Part shown: positions 9,623-21,510 of the stretch, piece after piece
How the letters are laid out: each line of letters starts with the position of its first letter
How positions within the stretch are numbered: position 1 is the stretch's first letter
NCBI GenBank assembly: GCA_002015125.1
Contig: MUYB01000031.1
Location: 1-44,472 of the forward strand
Source of the DNA: [Haemophilus] felis
GTDB lineage: Bacteria; Pseudomonadota; Gammaproteobacteria; Enterobacterales; Pasteurellaceae
Direction of reading: 5' to 3'
Length of the DNA: 44,472 nt
The notes under the pieces: generated by a model
The model's database searches: none
What the model was told of the DNA's origin: nothing
Seen by the model: the letters and a program-made list of their open reading frames with translations, nothing else
Translations under genes and position numbers: made by a program

Positions 9623-9651
9623 ATTCTAGCACAAAAAAACCAAGCAATCAG
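9623..9651 (-). promoter_or_regulatory. Probable sigma-70 promoter of the ribH operon
   Basis: On the minus strand an extended -10 TGCTAGAAT (TAGAAT at 9628-9623) lies 17 bp from a weak -35, CTGATT (9651-9646). The -35 matches only 3 of 6 consensus bases, so the extended -10 is the main support. Confidence 0.45.
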
Positions 9652-9775
9652 TAGTTATCTCAAAACAGTAAATGAGTAAAATTAAGTGTGAAATCAAAAA
9701 TGATAAAGCTGTTTTCTTTTTCATTTTTTCCGCTAGAATGCAAGGTCTTGTTTATTTTTGTACTCGGAGAAAATT

Positions 9776-10984
9776 ATGAAAAACAAAACCTTTGGGAGTG
9801 CCTTACTGGTTGCAGGCACAACAATTGGTGCAGGAATGTTAGCAATGCCGTTAACATCTGCAGAAATTGGTTTCACTTACACACTTTTCTTATTATTTGG
9901 GTTATGGGGATTATTATCCTACAGCGCATTGCTTTTCGTTGAAGTGTATCAAAAAGCTCAAACAAAAGATGCTGGTATCGCCACTCTCGCTGAACAATAT
10001 TTTGGTATCGCTGGTCGTATTCTCGCTACCCTCGCGCTTGTATTATTTATGTACGCAATTCTCACCGTTTACGCCCTTGGCGGAGGCGATTTACTCGCTC
10101 AATTCTTTTCTTTCGCGGGAGAACACGCAACTCAAGTTGCTACCCTTGTATTCGTTGGTATTTTAGCGGTTGCCGTTGCTATGGGAACGTCTTTGGTTGA
10201 TGCTTTCACTCGCGTGCTATTTATCATCAAACTTATTGCGCTATTCTTCGTATTATTTATGATGCTGCCTAAAGTTACCTTAGAAAACTTAGGCGCAATG
10301 CCACTTCATTATTTATTAATTATTTCTGCGAGCCCAGTATTTTTCACTTCTTTCGGCTTCCACCCAGTTATTCCAACTATCAATAATTATCTTGATGGCG
10401 ATGTTCGTCGTTTAAGAATTGCCATTATCGTCGGTACAGCGATTCCACTCGCCGCCTATATTATTTGGCAAATGGCAACCCACGGCGTATTTAGTCAAAC
10501 ACAATTTGTAGAAATTATCCGCCAAGATCCAACTCTAAACGGTTTAGTAGCAGCTACCTATCATGCAACAGGTAGTGAATTTATCAGCCATTCAGTAAGA
10601 ATTTTCTCCGCACTCGCCTTAATCACCTCTTTCTTAGGTGTTGCTTTGGCTTTGGTAGATTGCTTAGACGATTTGTTAAAACGTGTGAAAGTAAAAACTA
10701 GTCGCCTTTCATTAAGCGCGCTTACCTTTATCCCTGTGATTTTATTCGCACTATTCTATCGTGATTTCTTAGCGGTTTTAGGCTACGCAGGACAAATGTT
10801 TACTTTCTATGGATTAGTGTTACCGGTTGGTATGGTTTGGGTTGCAAGAAAACGTTATCCAAACTTGCCTTATCGTGTTTTCGGTGGAAATATAACCTTA
10901 TTTGCCGCATTAATTTTAGGCGTGTTAATTATGAATGTGCCTTTCTTAATTAAAGCTGGTTACTTACCGCCGGTAGTAGGCTAA
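9776..10984 (+). CDS. tyrP: Tyrosine-specific transporter
   Basis: The 402-residue protein of the aromatic amino-acid permease family (Mtr/TnaB/TyrP) has about eleven membrane segments. It begins with the substrate-binding signature GSALLVAGTTIGAGMLAMP, then SASPVFFTSFGFHPVIPTI near 190 and a C-terminal FYGLVLPVGMVWVARKRYP. It imports tyrosine by proton symport. Mtr-type tryptophan specificity cannot be excluded from sequence alone. The ATG at 9776 follows a GGAGAA site. An earlier in-frame ATG at 9758 would place that site inside the gene. It is transcribed alone and ends at a bidirectional terminator. No convincing TyrR box was found upstream. Confidence 0.9.
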   Translation: MKNKTFGSALLVAGTTIGAGMLAMPLTSAEIGFTYTLFLLFGLWGLLSYSALLFVEVYQKAQTKDAGIATLAEQYFGIAGRILATLALVLFMYAILTVYALGGGDLLAQFFSFAGEHATQVATLVFVGILAVAVAMGTSLVDAFTRVLFIIKLIALFFVLFMMLPKVTLENLGAMPLHYLLIISASPVFFTSFGFHPVIPTINNYLDGDVRRLRIAIIVGTAIPLAAYIIWQMATHGVFSQTQFVEIIRQDPTLNGLVAATYHATGSEFISHSVRIFSALALITSFLGVALALVDCLDDLLKRVKVKTSRLSLSALTFIPVILFALFYRDFLAVLGYAGQMFTFYGLVLPVGMVWVARKRYPNLPYRVFGGNITLFAALILGVLIMNVPFLIKAGYLPPVVG

Positions 10985-10995
10985 ATTATTCAAAT

Positions 10996-11038
10996 AAAAA
11001 TGGACGTTACCGATAAAAACTCAGTAACGTCCATTTTT
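10996..11038. terminator. Bidirectional terminator between tyrP and folC
   Basis: A 15-bp perfect stem (10996-11010 with 11024-11038) whose arms begin with A5 and end with T7, so it works for tyrP (+) and for folC (-), which converge here. Confidence 0.9.
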
Positions 11039-11067
11039 TTATGTTTTATAACCTCTAATTTGCGCGC

Positions 11068-12399
11068 TTATTCAAGCATCATCAAAAAATCACCAACAGT
11101 ATGAAATGAGCCAAATACAATAATTACATCATTAGCGCCGCTATGCTTTAACGCCACTAGAACAGCATCTTCCACGCTATTCATACTTTCAGCTTGAATG
11201 ACCACTTGCTCTGACTGAGCAATTTCTTGTAATTTTGCGAGTAAGTTTTCGCCTGTTTGTCCTCGATATCCAACTAAAGTCGCACAATACCATTGATCAA
11301 TCACATTCAATAGCGGCGTTAACACCCCTTGCGCATCTTTATCTTTTAAAATACCGCAGATAGCCAATAAATTTCCGTGAATTTTACCTTTTAGCGCCTG
11401 TAGCTTTTCCGCCAAATAATGGGCGGCATGAGGATTATGCCCAACATCAATGATCACCTGTGGTAATTGATGAATATCGCTACCACAATGTTGGGCCAAT
11501 TTGCGTAAACTATCCCCTTTTAAGGTTTGAAAACGCCCTGTTAATTCTACTTCTATCAAACTTTGAGGAATCACTTGCTCAGAGATTTCAAAAGGTAATT
11601 GTTCGATAACTGCAAGGGCTGTGGCGGCATTAGCAAGGGGAATCTGACAAAGAGGTAAATTATCGAATTGCATTTTTTTACCAGACCATCGCCAACTTCC
11701 CTGTTCTGTATCAAATTTCCAGTCCATATCTCGACGAGACACTAAACATTGCAATTTTTCAGCTTGTTCTAACATGGTTTGAGGAACATTAGGTTCGCCG
11801 ATAATCGCAGGTTTGTTTGAACGAAAAATCCCTGCTTTTTCAAAAGCGATTTGTTCACGGGTCGAACCAAGAAAATCAACGTGATCAATATCAATGCTGG
11901 TAATCACTGAGATATCTGCATCTACAATATTCGTCGCATCTAAACGACCACCTAAGCCAACTTCCAATATCACCACATCTAATTGTGCTTGCTTAAATAA
12001 GTGCAACGCGGATAAGGTGCTAAATTCAAAGTAGGTTAAAGATTGCGTTTTATTTTGTTCAATAAACGCAAACGAGGCGGTATGAGCTTCATCAGACAAA
12101 TCTTGCTTTTGAATACGCACCCTTTCGTTATAACGTAACAAATGTGGCGAAGAATATACGCCTACTTTTAATCCTGCATTGATTAAAACGGTTTCCAATA
12201 AACGGCAGGTTGTTCCTTTACCATTGGTACCGCCGACGGTAATAACAAAAGGTGCAGGTTGTAATAAATCTAAATTTTCTGCGACAGATTTAATTCTGTC
12301 TAAACCAAGATCAATCGCTTTAAAATGGCTATTTTCCAAATAAGAAAGCCACTTCTCGAGTGGCGAAGTGGCTGTTAATTCAAAAGGCATATTACTCAT
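11068..12399 (-). CDS. folC: Bifunctional dihydrofolate/folylpolyglutamate synthase
   Basis: The 443-residue Mur-ligase-family protein has the P-loop GTNGKGTT at 57-64, the conserved [55 protein letters not shown] and the C-terminal [10 protein letters not shown]. It ligates glutamate to dihydropteroate and then extends the polyglutamate tail of folates. The gene overlaps the end of accD by 8 bases (ATGAGTAA), so the two are translationally coupled. accD-folC is the order found across gamma-proteobacteria. It ends at the shared terminator with tyrP. Confidence 0.95.
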   Translation of the reverse strand: MSNMPFELTATSPLEKWLSYLENSHFKAIDLGLDRIKSVAENLDLLQPAPFVITVGGTNGKGTTCRLLETVLINAGLKVGVYSSPHLLRYNERVRIQKQDLSDEAHTASFAFIEQNKTQSLTYFEFSTLSALHLFKQAQLDVVILEVGLGGRLDATNIVDADISVITSIDIDHVDFLGSTREQIAFEKAGIFRSNKPAIIGEPNVPQTMLEQAEKLQCLVSRRDMDWKFDTEQGSWRWSGKKMQFDNLPLCQIPLANAATALAVIEQLPFEISEQVIPQSLIEVELTGRFQTLKGDSLRKLAQHCGSDIHQLPQVIIDVGHNPHAAHYLAEKLQALKGKIHGNLLAICGILKDKDAQGVLTPLLNVIDQWYCATLVGYRGQTGENLLAKLQEIAQSEQVVIQAESMNSVEDAVLVALKHSGANDVIIVFGSFHTVGDFLMMLE

Positions 12400-13297
12400 T
12401 AGTTGTTTTGTTATTGGTGATTAATTCAGGTTCAACAAAAGGTGAAGACTGTTGCGTTAACTTACTCAATAAACTTGCTAAGGTTTGACGCATTTCCCCG
12501 CGTTTTACAATCATATCTATAGCGCCTTTTTCCAATAAAAATTCACTACGTTGGAAACCTTCTGGGAGCTTCTCTCGAACAGTTTGTTCAATAACACGCG
12601 GTCCCGCAAAACCAATTAAAGCTTTTGGTTCGGCAATATTAATATCTCCAAGCATAGCAAAACTTGCTGAAACACCGCCTAAAGTAGGATCAGTTAACAC
12701 AGAAATAAAAGGTACACCTTGTTCACGCATTTTGGCTAACACTGCGCTAGTTTTCGCCATCTGCATTAATGAGAATAATGCCTCTTGCATACGCGCGCCA
12801 CCACTGGCGGAAAAACAAACAAACGGACAATTTTCAGCAATGGCTTTTTCTGCGGCTTGTACAAATTTCGCACCAACTACAGATCCCATTGAGCCGCCCA
12901 TAAAACTAAAATTTGAAGCCGCGGCGATAATAGGCATACCGTATAAGGTTCCTTGCAACACCACTAAAGCATCTTTTTCGCCAGTTTCTTTTTGTGCAGA
13001 ACTTAAACGATCTTTGTATTTTTTCAAATCTTTGAATTTCAAAATATCTTTAGGTTCAAGATCTGCAGCTAATTCCACACTGCTATTTGCATCTAATAAC
13101 GCCAGCAAACGAGTACGCGCATCAATGCGCATATGATGACCACATTTAGGACAAACTTCTAAATGACGCTTGAGTTCATCACGATATAACACTTGTTCAC
13201 AGGAAGTACATTTTGTCCAAACCCCTTCAGGTACATTTGCCTTACGAGAAGTTGTGGTAGAAGTGCTTTTACTAAAAATTCTATCGATCCAGCTCAT
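12392..13297 (-). CDS. accD: Acetyl-CoA carboxylase carboxyltransferase subunit beta
   Basis: The 301-residue protein has the N-terminal zinc ribbon with cysteines at 30, 33, 49 and 52 (CTSC...CPKC), then the carboxyltransferase fold with [20 protein letters not shown] and [20 protein letters not shown], and [20 protein letters not shown]. With AccA it transfers the carboxyl group from biotin to acetyl-CoA, the first step of fatty-acid synthesis. In E. coli the zinc domain also binds accA/accD mRNA to regulate synthesis. It overlaps folC by 8 bp and follows truA after 62 bp. Confidence 0.96.
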   Translation of the reverse strand: MSWIDRIFSKSTSTTTSRKANVPEGVWTKCTSCEQVLYRDELKRHLEVCPKCGHHMRIDARTRLLALLDANSSVELAADLEPKDILKFKDLKKYKDRLSSAQKETGEKDALVVLQGTLYGMPIIAAASNFSFMGGSMGSVVGAKFVQAAEKAIAENCPFVCFSASGGARMQEALFSLMQMAKTSAVLAKMREQGVPFISVLTDPTLGGVSASFAMLGDINIAEPKALIGFAGPRVIEQTVREKLPEGFQRSEFLLEKGAIDMIVKRGEMRQTLASLLSKLTQQSSPFVEPELITNNKTTNE

Positions 13298-13359
13298 TTT
13301 TAACCTTATGTAATGGTGAAAAAAATTGCGCGTATTACATCATAAAACCAGCAGATTTT

Positions 13360-14154
13360 CTACTCAAAATCATCAGGTAGAAAAAGTGGTCCAAGGGGAT
13401 TTTTGGGTAAGCCAAAGTTTTCAGGATATTGCACATTGACTAAATAAAGACCTTCAGGTTTGGCGGTTGGTGCAGCTAGCTTACGATCCTTTTGTTCCAA
13501 TAACCATTCGATCCATTCTATAGGTTGATGCACTGCTCCGACTTCTATTAAACTTCCCACAATATTACGCACCATATGATGCACAAAGGCGTTAGCTTGA
13601 ATATCTACAATAATATATTGCCCTTTACGCACCACATTCAAATGATGAATATTGCGAAATGGCGTATTAGATTGACATTGTGCAGCACGAAAAGAAGAAA
13701 AATCATGCTCCCCTATTAAAGCCTGAGCTGCTTTATGCATTAAATGGTGATCAAGGTCTAAATGGCAATGGGTTATTCCTTCGGGCAAAATAGCGGAACG
13801 TAATTTGTTGCAATACAAAATATAACGATAACGTCTAGCGCTGGCGCTAAAACGAGCATGAAAGTCTTCCTCTACAACTTTTGCCCAACTCACTGAAATA
13901 TCATCGGGCAAATTAGCGTTAACGCCGAAGCACCAAGCTTTTTCTAGGCGTATTGCATTGGTTTCAAAATGAATCACCTGCCCTGTGGCATGAACCCCCG
14001 AATCTGTTCGCCCAGCACAGAAAATCTCACAGGGTTCATTTGCCACGATAGAAATTGCCTGTTCTAAACAACCTTGTACGGTGCGAAGATTTTCTTGCTT
14101 TTGCCAACCAAAATATTGTTTTCCGTTATATTGAATACCTAATGCGATTTTCAT
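13360..14154 (-). CDS. truA: tRNA pseudouridine synthase A
   Basis: The 264-residue protein has the catalytic motif [18 protein letters not shown] with the nucleophilic aspartate at 51, RYRYILYC near 110, [15 protein letters not shown] and [19 protein letters not shown]. It converts uridines 38-40 of the anticodon stem to pseudouridine. It lies upstream of accD on the same strand, as in other gamma-proteobacteria, and 66 bp downstream of a 51-codon gene. Confidence 0.95.
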   Translation of the reverse strand: MKIALGIQYNGKQYFGWQKQENLRTVQGCLEQAISIVANEPCEIFCAGRTDSGVHATGQVIHFETNAIRLEKAWCFGVNANLPDDISVSWAKVVEEDFHARFSASARRYRYILYCNKLRSAILPEGITHCHLDLDHHLMHKAAQALIGEHDFSSFRAAQCQSNTPFRNIHHLNVVRKGQYIIVDIQANAFVHHMVRNIVGSLIEVGAVHQPIEWIEWLLEQKDRKLAAPTAKPEGLYLVNVQYPENFGLPKNPLGPLFLPDDFE

Positions 14155-14220
14155 GGTGATGATGTGAATAGTGAAAAAAGATAAAATTTGTTCAGTTTAA
14201 GGACGAGGATATAATGGTAA

Positions 14221-14376
14221 CTATGCAGAATTTTTTTCAACCTTTTTCTGAATTGCTCGTCTTGCCATTAAGCGTGATTGCTCCGCACTAATCACTCTAC
14301 CAGATTGAGCATCTGTTTTACCTTGAAGAATACTTTCAGCAAGGAATTCATCATAACCTTTCTCTTTTGTTAACAT
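14221..14376 (-). CDS. Small 51-residue protein, possible stability-determinant (PaaA2-like) antitoxin
   Basis: The reading frame begins MLTKEKGYDEFLAESILQGK and continues TDAQSGRVISAEQSRLMARR, ending with a basic tail. The initiation site is near-ideal: AGGAGG (14383-14388 on the plus strand) six bases before ATG, which supports real translation. The pattern Y-[D/N]-x-[W/F]-L-x(3)-[I/V]...GRVIS-x-E resembles the short intrinsically disordered antitoxins annotated as stability determinants or PaaA2. That is inference from memory and weak for such a short protein. No toxin gene follows: the next gene is truA. It could be an orphan antitoxin or an unrelated small protein. Confidence 0.65.
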   Translation of the reverse strand: MLTKEKGYDEFLAESILQGKTDAQSGRVISAEQSRLMARRAIQKKVEKNSA

Positions 14377-14455
14377 ATATTTCCTCCTAAATCTGATTCA
14401 CTCTAGCACTAAAAATCATAGCCTTCAATGAAGAAACCTATTATATGAAACAAAT

Positions 14456-14495
14456 AAAAATGCCCATTGTTAAAATTTCTTTAAACAATGGGCAT
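14456..14495 (-). terminator. Rho-independent terminator of rplY
   Basis: A 12-bp stem (14460-14471 with 14484-14495, atgcccattgtt/aacaatgggcat). On the minus strand it is followed by TTTTATTTG. It lies 20 bp past the rplY stop. Confidence 0.85.
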
Positions 14496-14515
14496 CATTT
14501 ATTTAATTCAAACAA

Positions 14516-14800
14516 TTACACACGTTTGAAGTCAATGTGAACAAGTTTTGGTTTGAATGGGTGGCGTTGCATTGCTTGTACTTTAACAGCAACATCTTTA
14601 CCGTCGATAACCAATGTGATCACTTCGCTATAAAAGCTGTCGTGAACTTGTGCGTTGTTTAAATCATCGTGGTTTAAGATGATTGATACTGGCGCTTCGC
14701 TACCACCGTAAACGATAGCAGGGATTTGACCATTATGACGCAGGCGGCGGCTCGCACCCTTACCTTGCGCTTGACGAACTTCAGCATTAAATTTAAACAT
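14516..14800 (-). CDS. rplY: 50S ribosomal protein L25
   Basis: The 94-residue single-domain L25 (the short gamma-proteobacterial form, without the CTC C-terminal domain) has [35 protein letters not shown] and the C-terminal [17 protein letters not shown]. It binds loop E of 5S rRNA. It stands alone with its own promoter, structured leader and terminator. A terminator-like hairpin in the leader, about 35 bases before the ATG, suggests attenuation or autoregulation. Confidence 0.96.
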   Translation of the reverse strand: MFKFNAEVRQAQGKGASRRLRHNGQIPAIVYGGSEAPVSIILNHDDLNNAQVHDSFYSEVITLVIDGKDVAVKVQAMQRHPFKPKLVHIDFKRV

Positions 14801-14835
14801 TTTGCTAATCTCTATATAAGTTGGATTAAAAAATA

Positions 14836-14861
14836 AAAATCGCAGGCGACCCAGCGATTTT
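14836..14861 (-). promoter_or_regulatory. rplY leader hairpin resembling an attenuator
   Basis: On the minus strand aaaatcgc...gcgatttt (8-bp stem, 10-base loop) is followed by TATTTTTT before the rplY ribosome binding site. A second leader hairpin upstream (14873-14891, ccctgag/cttaggg with one G-U pair) precedes it. The arrangement is what an attenuated or L25-bound leader would look like. The mechanism is inference. Confidence 0.55.
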
Positions 14862-14898
14862 CCATAAACTTGCCCTAAGTCAATCTCAGGGACGGCGC

Positions 14899-14927
14899 AT
14901 TATAGGGAATTTGTAAGACTAAAGCAA
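14899..14927 (-). promoter_or_regulatory. Sigma-70 promoter of rplY
   Basis: On the minus strand TTGCTT (14927-14922) and a perfect TATAAT (14904-14899) are exactly 17 bp apart. This predicts a transcript start near 14892 and a leader of roughly 90 bases. Confidence 0.8.
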
Positions 14928-15091
14928 ATTGTTAATTTATCTAAGGAAAAATTACATAACGAAAATAACTTGCTTTTTCTATGTATCCTCTAAGATGACT
15001 CATCTGCATAATTTTATAAGGTTTTTATTCCCAAATAAGTGTAGAATATTGCCCATTTTTGTATAGATTGACTAATTTAAGTGGGCTTGTA

Positions 15092-15700
15092 ATGGAACTA
15101 CTCATCGAATTCTTCTCTAGCTATGGTTATTTTGCTGTACTTTTCATTTTGATTCTTTGTGGCTTTGGCTTACCTATTCCTGAAGATATTACCCTAGTTT
15201 CAGGCGGTGTTATCGCGGGGTTATATCCTGATGATATTAATGTACATATGATGCTTGCCGTAAGTATATTCGGGGTGTTGGCGGGCGACTCTTGTATGTA
15301 CTGGCTCGGACGTTTATATGGCGCAAAAATTTTACGCTTTAAACTGATTCGCAAACTTATCACCGCTAAACGCTTGCGCCTTGTTAGAGAGAAATTTGAT
15401 AAGTATGGAAATCGTGTGTTATTTACCGCACGTTTTCTCCCCGGTTTAAGAGCGGTAATTTATACCGTGTCAGGCATCACTCGTCGCGTGAGTTATACCA
15501 GATTTGTGTTAATCGACTTTTTGGCGGCGATTATTTCAGTGCCAATTTGGGTGTATTTAGGTTATTTCGGTGCACAAAATTTAGATTGGTTACATGAGCA
15601 GATCAAAAAAGGTCAATTAGCCATTTATGTGCTTATTGGCATACTTGCTTTATTTTTGCTTTGGAAATGGAAGAAAAGTAAAAGTACAAAAGGTGAATAG
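15092..15700 (+). CDS. DedA-family membrane protein
   Basis: The 202-residue protein of the DedA (SNARE-associated/VTT) family has the re-entrant motif GFGLPIPEDITLVSGGVIAG at about 24-43, a second conserved FTARFLPGLRAVIYTVSGIT near 122, and hydrophobic segments including a C-terminal helix at about 177-195. DedA proteins are needed for membrane potential and envelope integrity, and some recycle undecaprenyl phosphate. The exact role here is unknown. I take the ATG at 15092. The frame opens 33 bases earlier only at a TTG without a better ribosome site. It is transcribed alone. Confidence 0.88.
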   Translation: MELLIEFFSSYGYFAVLFILILCGFGLPIPEDITLVSGGVIAGLYPDDINVHMMLAVSIFGVLAGDSCMYWLGRLYGAKILRFKLIRKLITAKRLRLVREKFDKYGNRVLFTARFLPGLRAVIYTVSGITRRVSYTRFVLIDFLAAIISVPIWVYLGYFGAQNLDWLHEQIKKGQLAIYVLIGILALFLLWKWKKSKSTKGE

Positions 15701-15719
15701 TTTCCCCAAAATAAAAAAA

Positions 15720-15751
15720 CTGACATAGCACGCGTTTCTAACGCGTGTCAG
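15720..15751 (-). terminator. Terminator-like hairpin facing the minus strand
   Basis: An 8-bp stem cacgcgtt/aacgcgtg (15729-15736 with 15740-15747) is extended by ctga/tcag. On the minus strand it is followed by seven T. No annotated minus-strand gene lies before it, which implies an unannotated transcript from 15750-16000. Confidence 0.6.
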
Positions 15752-15761
15752 ACCACTGACA

Positions 15762-15805
15762 AACCCACCTTTACAGACTTTCTGCCAAAGGTGAGGTTAT
15801 TTTTT
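15762..15805 (+). terminator. Probable rho-independent terminator after dedA
   Basis: The stem aacccaccttt with aaaggtgaggtt (one mismatch) around a 14-base loop is followed by ATTTTTT. It is the first plus-strand terminator after the dedA stop. Confidence 0.6.
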
Positions 15806-15831
15806 GCTGTTTTATCGCCTTTTCTTACATT

Positions 15832-15879
15832 TCACTCTACGGTTTCGGCTCGGCGTTGTGAGGCGGTATTTTTTAGCAT
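15832..15879 (-). CDS. Very short reading frame MLKNTASQRRAETVE in the hairpin element
   Basis: Fifteen codons start at ATG 15879 and end at TGA. An AGGA lies seven bases upstream (15887-15890). A second in-frame ATG at 15885 would add two residues but sits too close to that site. The size makes coding function uncertain. It lies between the inverted repeats and before a minus-strand terminator, so a small transcript is conceivable. Confidence 0.25.
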   Translation of the reverse strand: MLKNTASQRRAETVE

Positions 15880-16076
15880 AGGCATTTCCTTTTTGATATG
15901 CCTATTAGATCAAACCTCTAGAGCTATGTCTAGAGGTTTGTCAGCGGTCTAGGACGTATGCAATACGTCCCCAAAAAGTTGCATTCTCCTCTACTTCCCC
16001 AAACGCCCCCACCTTTCAATCACATTGATTTTGCAAGGAAAAACGCGCAACAAACATAAATTTTTCTTTGAAAAGC

Positions 16077-16085
16077 ACCGCACTT
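16077..16085 (-). other. DNA uptake sequence core
   Basis: An exact ACCGCACTT, complement of the Hin-type core AAGTGCGGT, in the autotransporter leader. Confidence 0.85.
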
Positions 16086-16152
16086 TTGATTAAAATTTAG
16101 CGTTTTTTTAATTTATAAAAAAATCATTCGCAATTTTAACAAAGGAAACAGT

Positions 16153-19408
<3,256 letters not shown>

Positions 19409-19426
19409 TTAGGTGCAATAAAAGAC

Positions 19427-19462
19427 AAAACGGACGTCAATACAATTTGCGTCCGTTTTTTT
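19427..19462 (+). terminator. Rho-independent terminator of the autotransporter gene
   Basis: A 10-bp stem aaaacggacg/cgtccgtttt with a 13-base loop, continuing into T7. Confidence 0.85.
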
Positions 19463-19548
19463 ATATTTTTTACTGGCACTCGTTTGCTAAGGTTTACAAA
19501 TATTTCTCATCTAAACTAAACACTAAAGCAAAAAATCCATTTCAGCTG

Positions 19549-19576
19549 TTGCTATTTTTAGCAAAACCCGTATTAT
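19549..19576 (+). promoter_or_regulatory. Probable metK promoter with possible MetJ-like boxes
   Basis: TTGCTA (19549-19554) and TATTAT (19571-19576) are 16 bp apart. Imperfect 8-base repeats resembling the MetJ box AGACGTCT (tagccgtc, taaacatc) lie over the expected start at about 19575-19600, with about five of eight matches each. The promoter is plausible; MetJ control is a weak inference. Confidence 0.5.
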
Positions 19577-19646
19577 AGCCGTCCATACGGATAAACATCC
19601 ATTTAACCATACTTTATTTCTTAATTACATTTCAAAGGAACGCAAT

Positions 19647-20801
19647 ATGTCTCGTTATTTATTTACCTCAGAATCGGTGTCAGAAGGACATCCAGATAAA
19701 ATTGCTGATCAAATTTCAGATGCAGTATTAGACGAAATTTTAAAACAAGATCCGAAAGCCCGTGTCGCCTGTGAAACCTATGTGAAAACAGGTATGGCGT
19801 TAGTGGGTGGGGAAATTACCACCTCTGCTTGGGTGGATATTGAAAATTTAACTCGCCAAGTGATTTGTGATATTGGTTATAAACATTCTGATATGGGCTT
19901 TGACGGTAACTCTTGTGCTGTGCTTAACGCCATTGGTAAACAGTCTTCCGATATTAACCAAGGCGTGGATCGTGAAAATCCATTAGATCAAGGTGCAGGC
20001 GACCAAGGCATTATGTTTGGTTACGCCACCAATGAAACCGATGTTTTTATGCCTGCGGCAATTACCTATGCACACCGTTTAATGGAACGCCAAGCTAAAG
20101 TGCGTAAAGACGGTACCTTATCTTGGTTACGTCCAGATGCCAAAAGCCAAGTCACCTTAAAATACGAAGATAACAAAATCGTCGGCGTTGATGCGGTTGT
20201 ACTTTCTACCCAACATTGCGACAGTGTGAGCCAAAAAGACTTACACGAAGGGGTGATGGAAGAAATTATTAAGCCAATTTTACCAGCGGAATGGTTAAGC
20301 AAAGACACCAAATATTTCATTAACCCAACTGGACGTTTTGTTATCGGTGGTCCAATGGGCGATTGCGGTTTAACTGGTCGTAAAATCATCGTGGATACCT
20401 ACGGCGGTGCGGCTCGTCACGGCGGTGGCGCCTTCTCAGGTAAAGATCCTTCTAAAGTGGATCGTTCCGCAGCTTATGCCGCGCGTTATGTGGCGAAAAA
20501 TATCGTCGCAGCGGGTTTGGCTGAACGCTGTGAAATTCAGCTTTCTTATGCCATTGGCGTGGCAGAACCGACCTCCATTATGGTGGAAACCTTTGGCACA
20601 GGTAAAGTTGCCAACGAATTATTGGTGGCATTGGTGCGTGAATTCTTCGATTTACGTCCTTACGGTTTAATTAAAATGCTTGATTTAATTCAGCCGATTT
20701 ACCGTGAAACTGCTGCTTATGGTCACTTTGGTCGTGAACAATTCCCTTGGGAAAAAGTCAACCGTGCGGAAGAATTACGCGCTGCTGCAGGTTTGAAATA
20801 A
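19647..20801 (+). CDS. metK: S-adenosylmethionine synthase
   Basis: The 384 residues equal the E. coli length. It has the ATP-binding start [36 protein letters not shown] near 113, the phosphate-binding [20 protein letters not shown] near 253, and [13 protein letters not shown]. It makes S-adenosylmethionine from methionine and ATP. AAAGGA precedes the ATG. It is probably monocistronic: a terminator with a GCAA tetraloop lies 16 bp past its stop, before sprT. Confidence 0.97.
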   Translation: MSRYLFTSESVSEGHPDKIADQISDAVLDEILKQDPKARVACETYVKTGMALVGGEITTSAWVDIENLTRQVICDIGYKHSDMGFDGNSCAVLNAIGKQSSDINQGVDRENPLDQGAGDQGIMFGYATNETDVFMPAAITYAHRLMERQAKVRKDGTLSWLRPDAKSQVTLKYEDNKIVGVDAVVLSTQHCDSVSQKDLHEGVMEEIIKPILPAEWLSKDTKYFINPTGRFVIGGPMGDCGLTGRKIIVDTYGGAARHGGGAFSGKDPSKVDRSAAYAARYVAKNIVAAGLAERCEIQLSYAIGVAEPTSIMVETFGTGKVANELLVALVREFFDLRPYGLIKMLDLIQPIYRETAAYGHFGREQFPWEKVNRAEELRAAAGLK

Positions 20802-20817
20802 TTTTCAGTGCAATTAA

Positions 20818-20839
20818 GGCGAGGCAACTCGTCTTTTTT
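20818..20839 (+). terminator. Terminator of metK
   Basis: ggcgag/ctcgtc (one G-U pair) closed by a GCAA tetraloop, followed by T6. Confidence 0.75.
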
Positions 20840-20873
20840 ATGCCTTATTTATTTTCCTAAATCCACTCAAATA

Positions 20874-21371
20874 ATGTCAGTAGAAACACAATTCCGTCAC
20901 TTAAAAATGCAAGTACAATGGCGTTTAACCCATTGTTTAAACTTGGTTCAGCAGCATTTTCAGCGCACCTTTTCGCCTCCGCAGGTGAGCTATGAACTGC
21001 GAGGACAAAAGGCAGGGGTGGCGTATTTGCAACAAAATTTGATTAAATTGAACCGCACTTTGTTGTTGGAAAACCCACAGGATTTTATTCAGCAAGTGGT
21101 GCCACACGAACTGGCGCATCTCATTGTTTTTCAGCAATTTGGACGGGTAAAACCACACGGCAAAGAATGGCAATCTGTGATGAAAAACATTTTTCATTTG
21201 CCTGCGGAGATTTACCATTGCTTTGGTTTAGCCACCGTCAATCCAAGCCACATCCCCTATCAATGCGCATGTCAAACCCATTATCTCAGCCCTCGTCGTC
21301 ATCAAAAAGTGGTAAAGCACAGAGTCGTTTATCTATGTAAACAATGTGGTGCAGAAATTACCAAAATTTAA
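20874..21371 (+). CDS. sprT: SprT-family zinc metallopeptidase-like protein
   Basis: The 165 residues match E. coli SprT (165). It has the HExxH site VPHELAHLIVFQQFG near 80 and a C-terminal zinc ribbon, CAC...CKQCG. SprT-like proteins include Spartan-type proteases for DNA-protein crosslinks. The bacterial SprT function is not well defined. I take ATG 20874 (MSVETQFRHL). The frame extends 22 codons upstream, but that would overlap the metK terminator. It follows metK in the same direction, as in H. influenzae. Confidence 0.87.
   Translation: MSVETQFRHLKMQVQWRLTHCLNLVQQHFQRTFSPPQVSYELRGQKAGVAYLQQNLIKLNRTLLLENPQDFIQQVVPHELAHLIVFQQFGRVKPHGKEWQSVMKNIFHLPAEIYHCFGLATVNPSHIPYQCACQTHYLSPRRHQKVVKHRVVYLCKQCGAEITKI
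21052..21060 (-). other. DNA uptake sequence core
   Basis: An exact ACCGCACTT within sprT. Confidence 0.8.
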
Positions 21372-21430
21372 AATAAATTCCTTGTATTCCATATCAGACA
21401 AACCTATAATTCGCACACTTTTTTCGAGAT

Positions 21431-21460
21431 AAAAAGTGCGGTGAAATAACCGCACTTTTT
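21431..21460 (+). terminator. Terminator built from two inverted uptake sequences
   Basis: A perfect 12-bp stem aaaaagtgcggt/accgcacttttt with loop gaaata. Each arm contains an exact Hin-type uptake core (21434-21442 and 21449-21457). It ends sprT transcription before the RTX gene. Inverted uptake-sequence pairs as terminators are well known in H. influenzae. Confidence 0.9.
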
Positions 21461-21510
21461 ATTTTTATAGCAAAATTTTAGCTATTTTTTATTACATTTA
21501 GGAACAACTA

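Larger units (their letters stand above)
15750..15950. repeat. Candidate small element bounded by 16-bp inverted repeats
   Basis: AGACCACTGACAAACC (15750-15765) and GGTTTGTCAGCGGTCT (15935-15950) are inverted with one mismatch. The right arm also overlaps a perfect 12-bp hairpin (15911-15922 with 15929-15940), so it has two possible pairing partners. Another perfect 8-bp hairpin follows at 15952-15970. It resembles a MITE or a folded RNA gene. Confidence 0.5.
15701..16152. other. 450-bp intergenic region: hairpin-rich element and autotransporter leader
   Basis: The region has four strong hairpins between 15720 and 15970, a terminator-like structure on each strand, a very short minus-strand reading frame and an exact uptake sequence. 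From about 16080 it reads as the AT-rich leader of the autotransporter, with an AAAGGA site at 16141-16146 before the ATG at 16153. A possible -35 is TTGATT at 16086-16091, but the -10 is uncertain. Confidence 0.6.

Noticed and set aside
9584..9775. FMN riboswitch upstream of ribH
   Set aside because: The conserved FMN element sequences are not visible in the 190-bp gap.
12732..13136. 134-residue antisense frame across accD
   Set aside because: It overlaps a fully conserved gene and has no ribosome site. It is a by-product of accD codon use.
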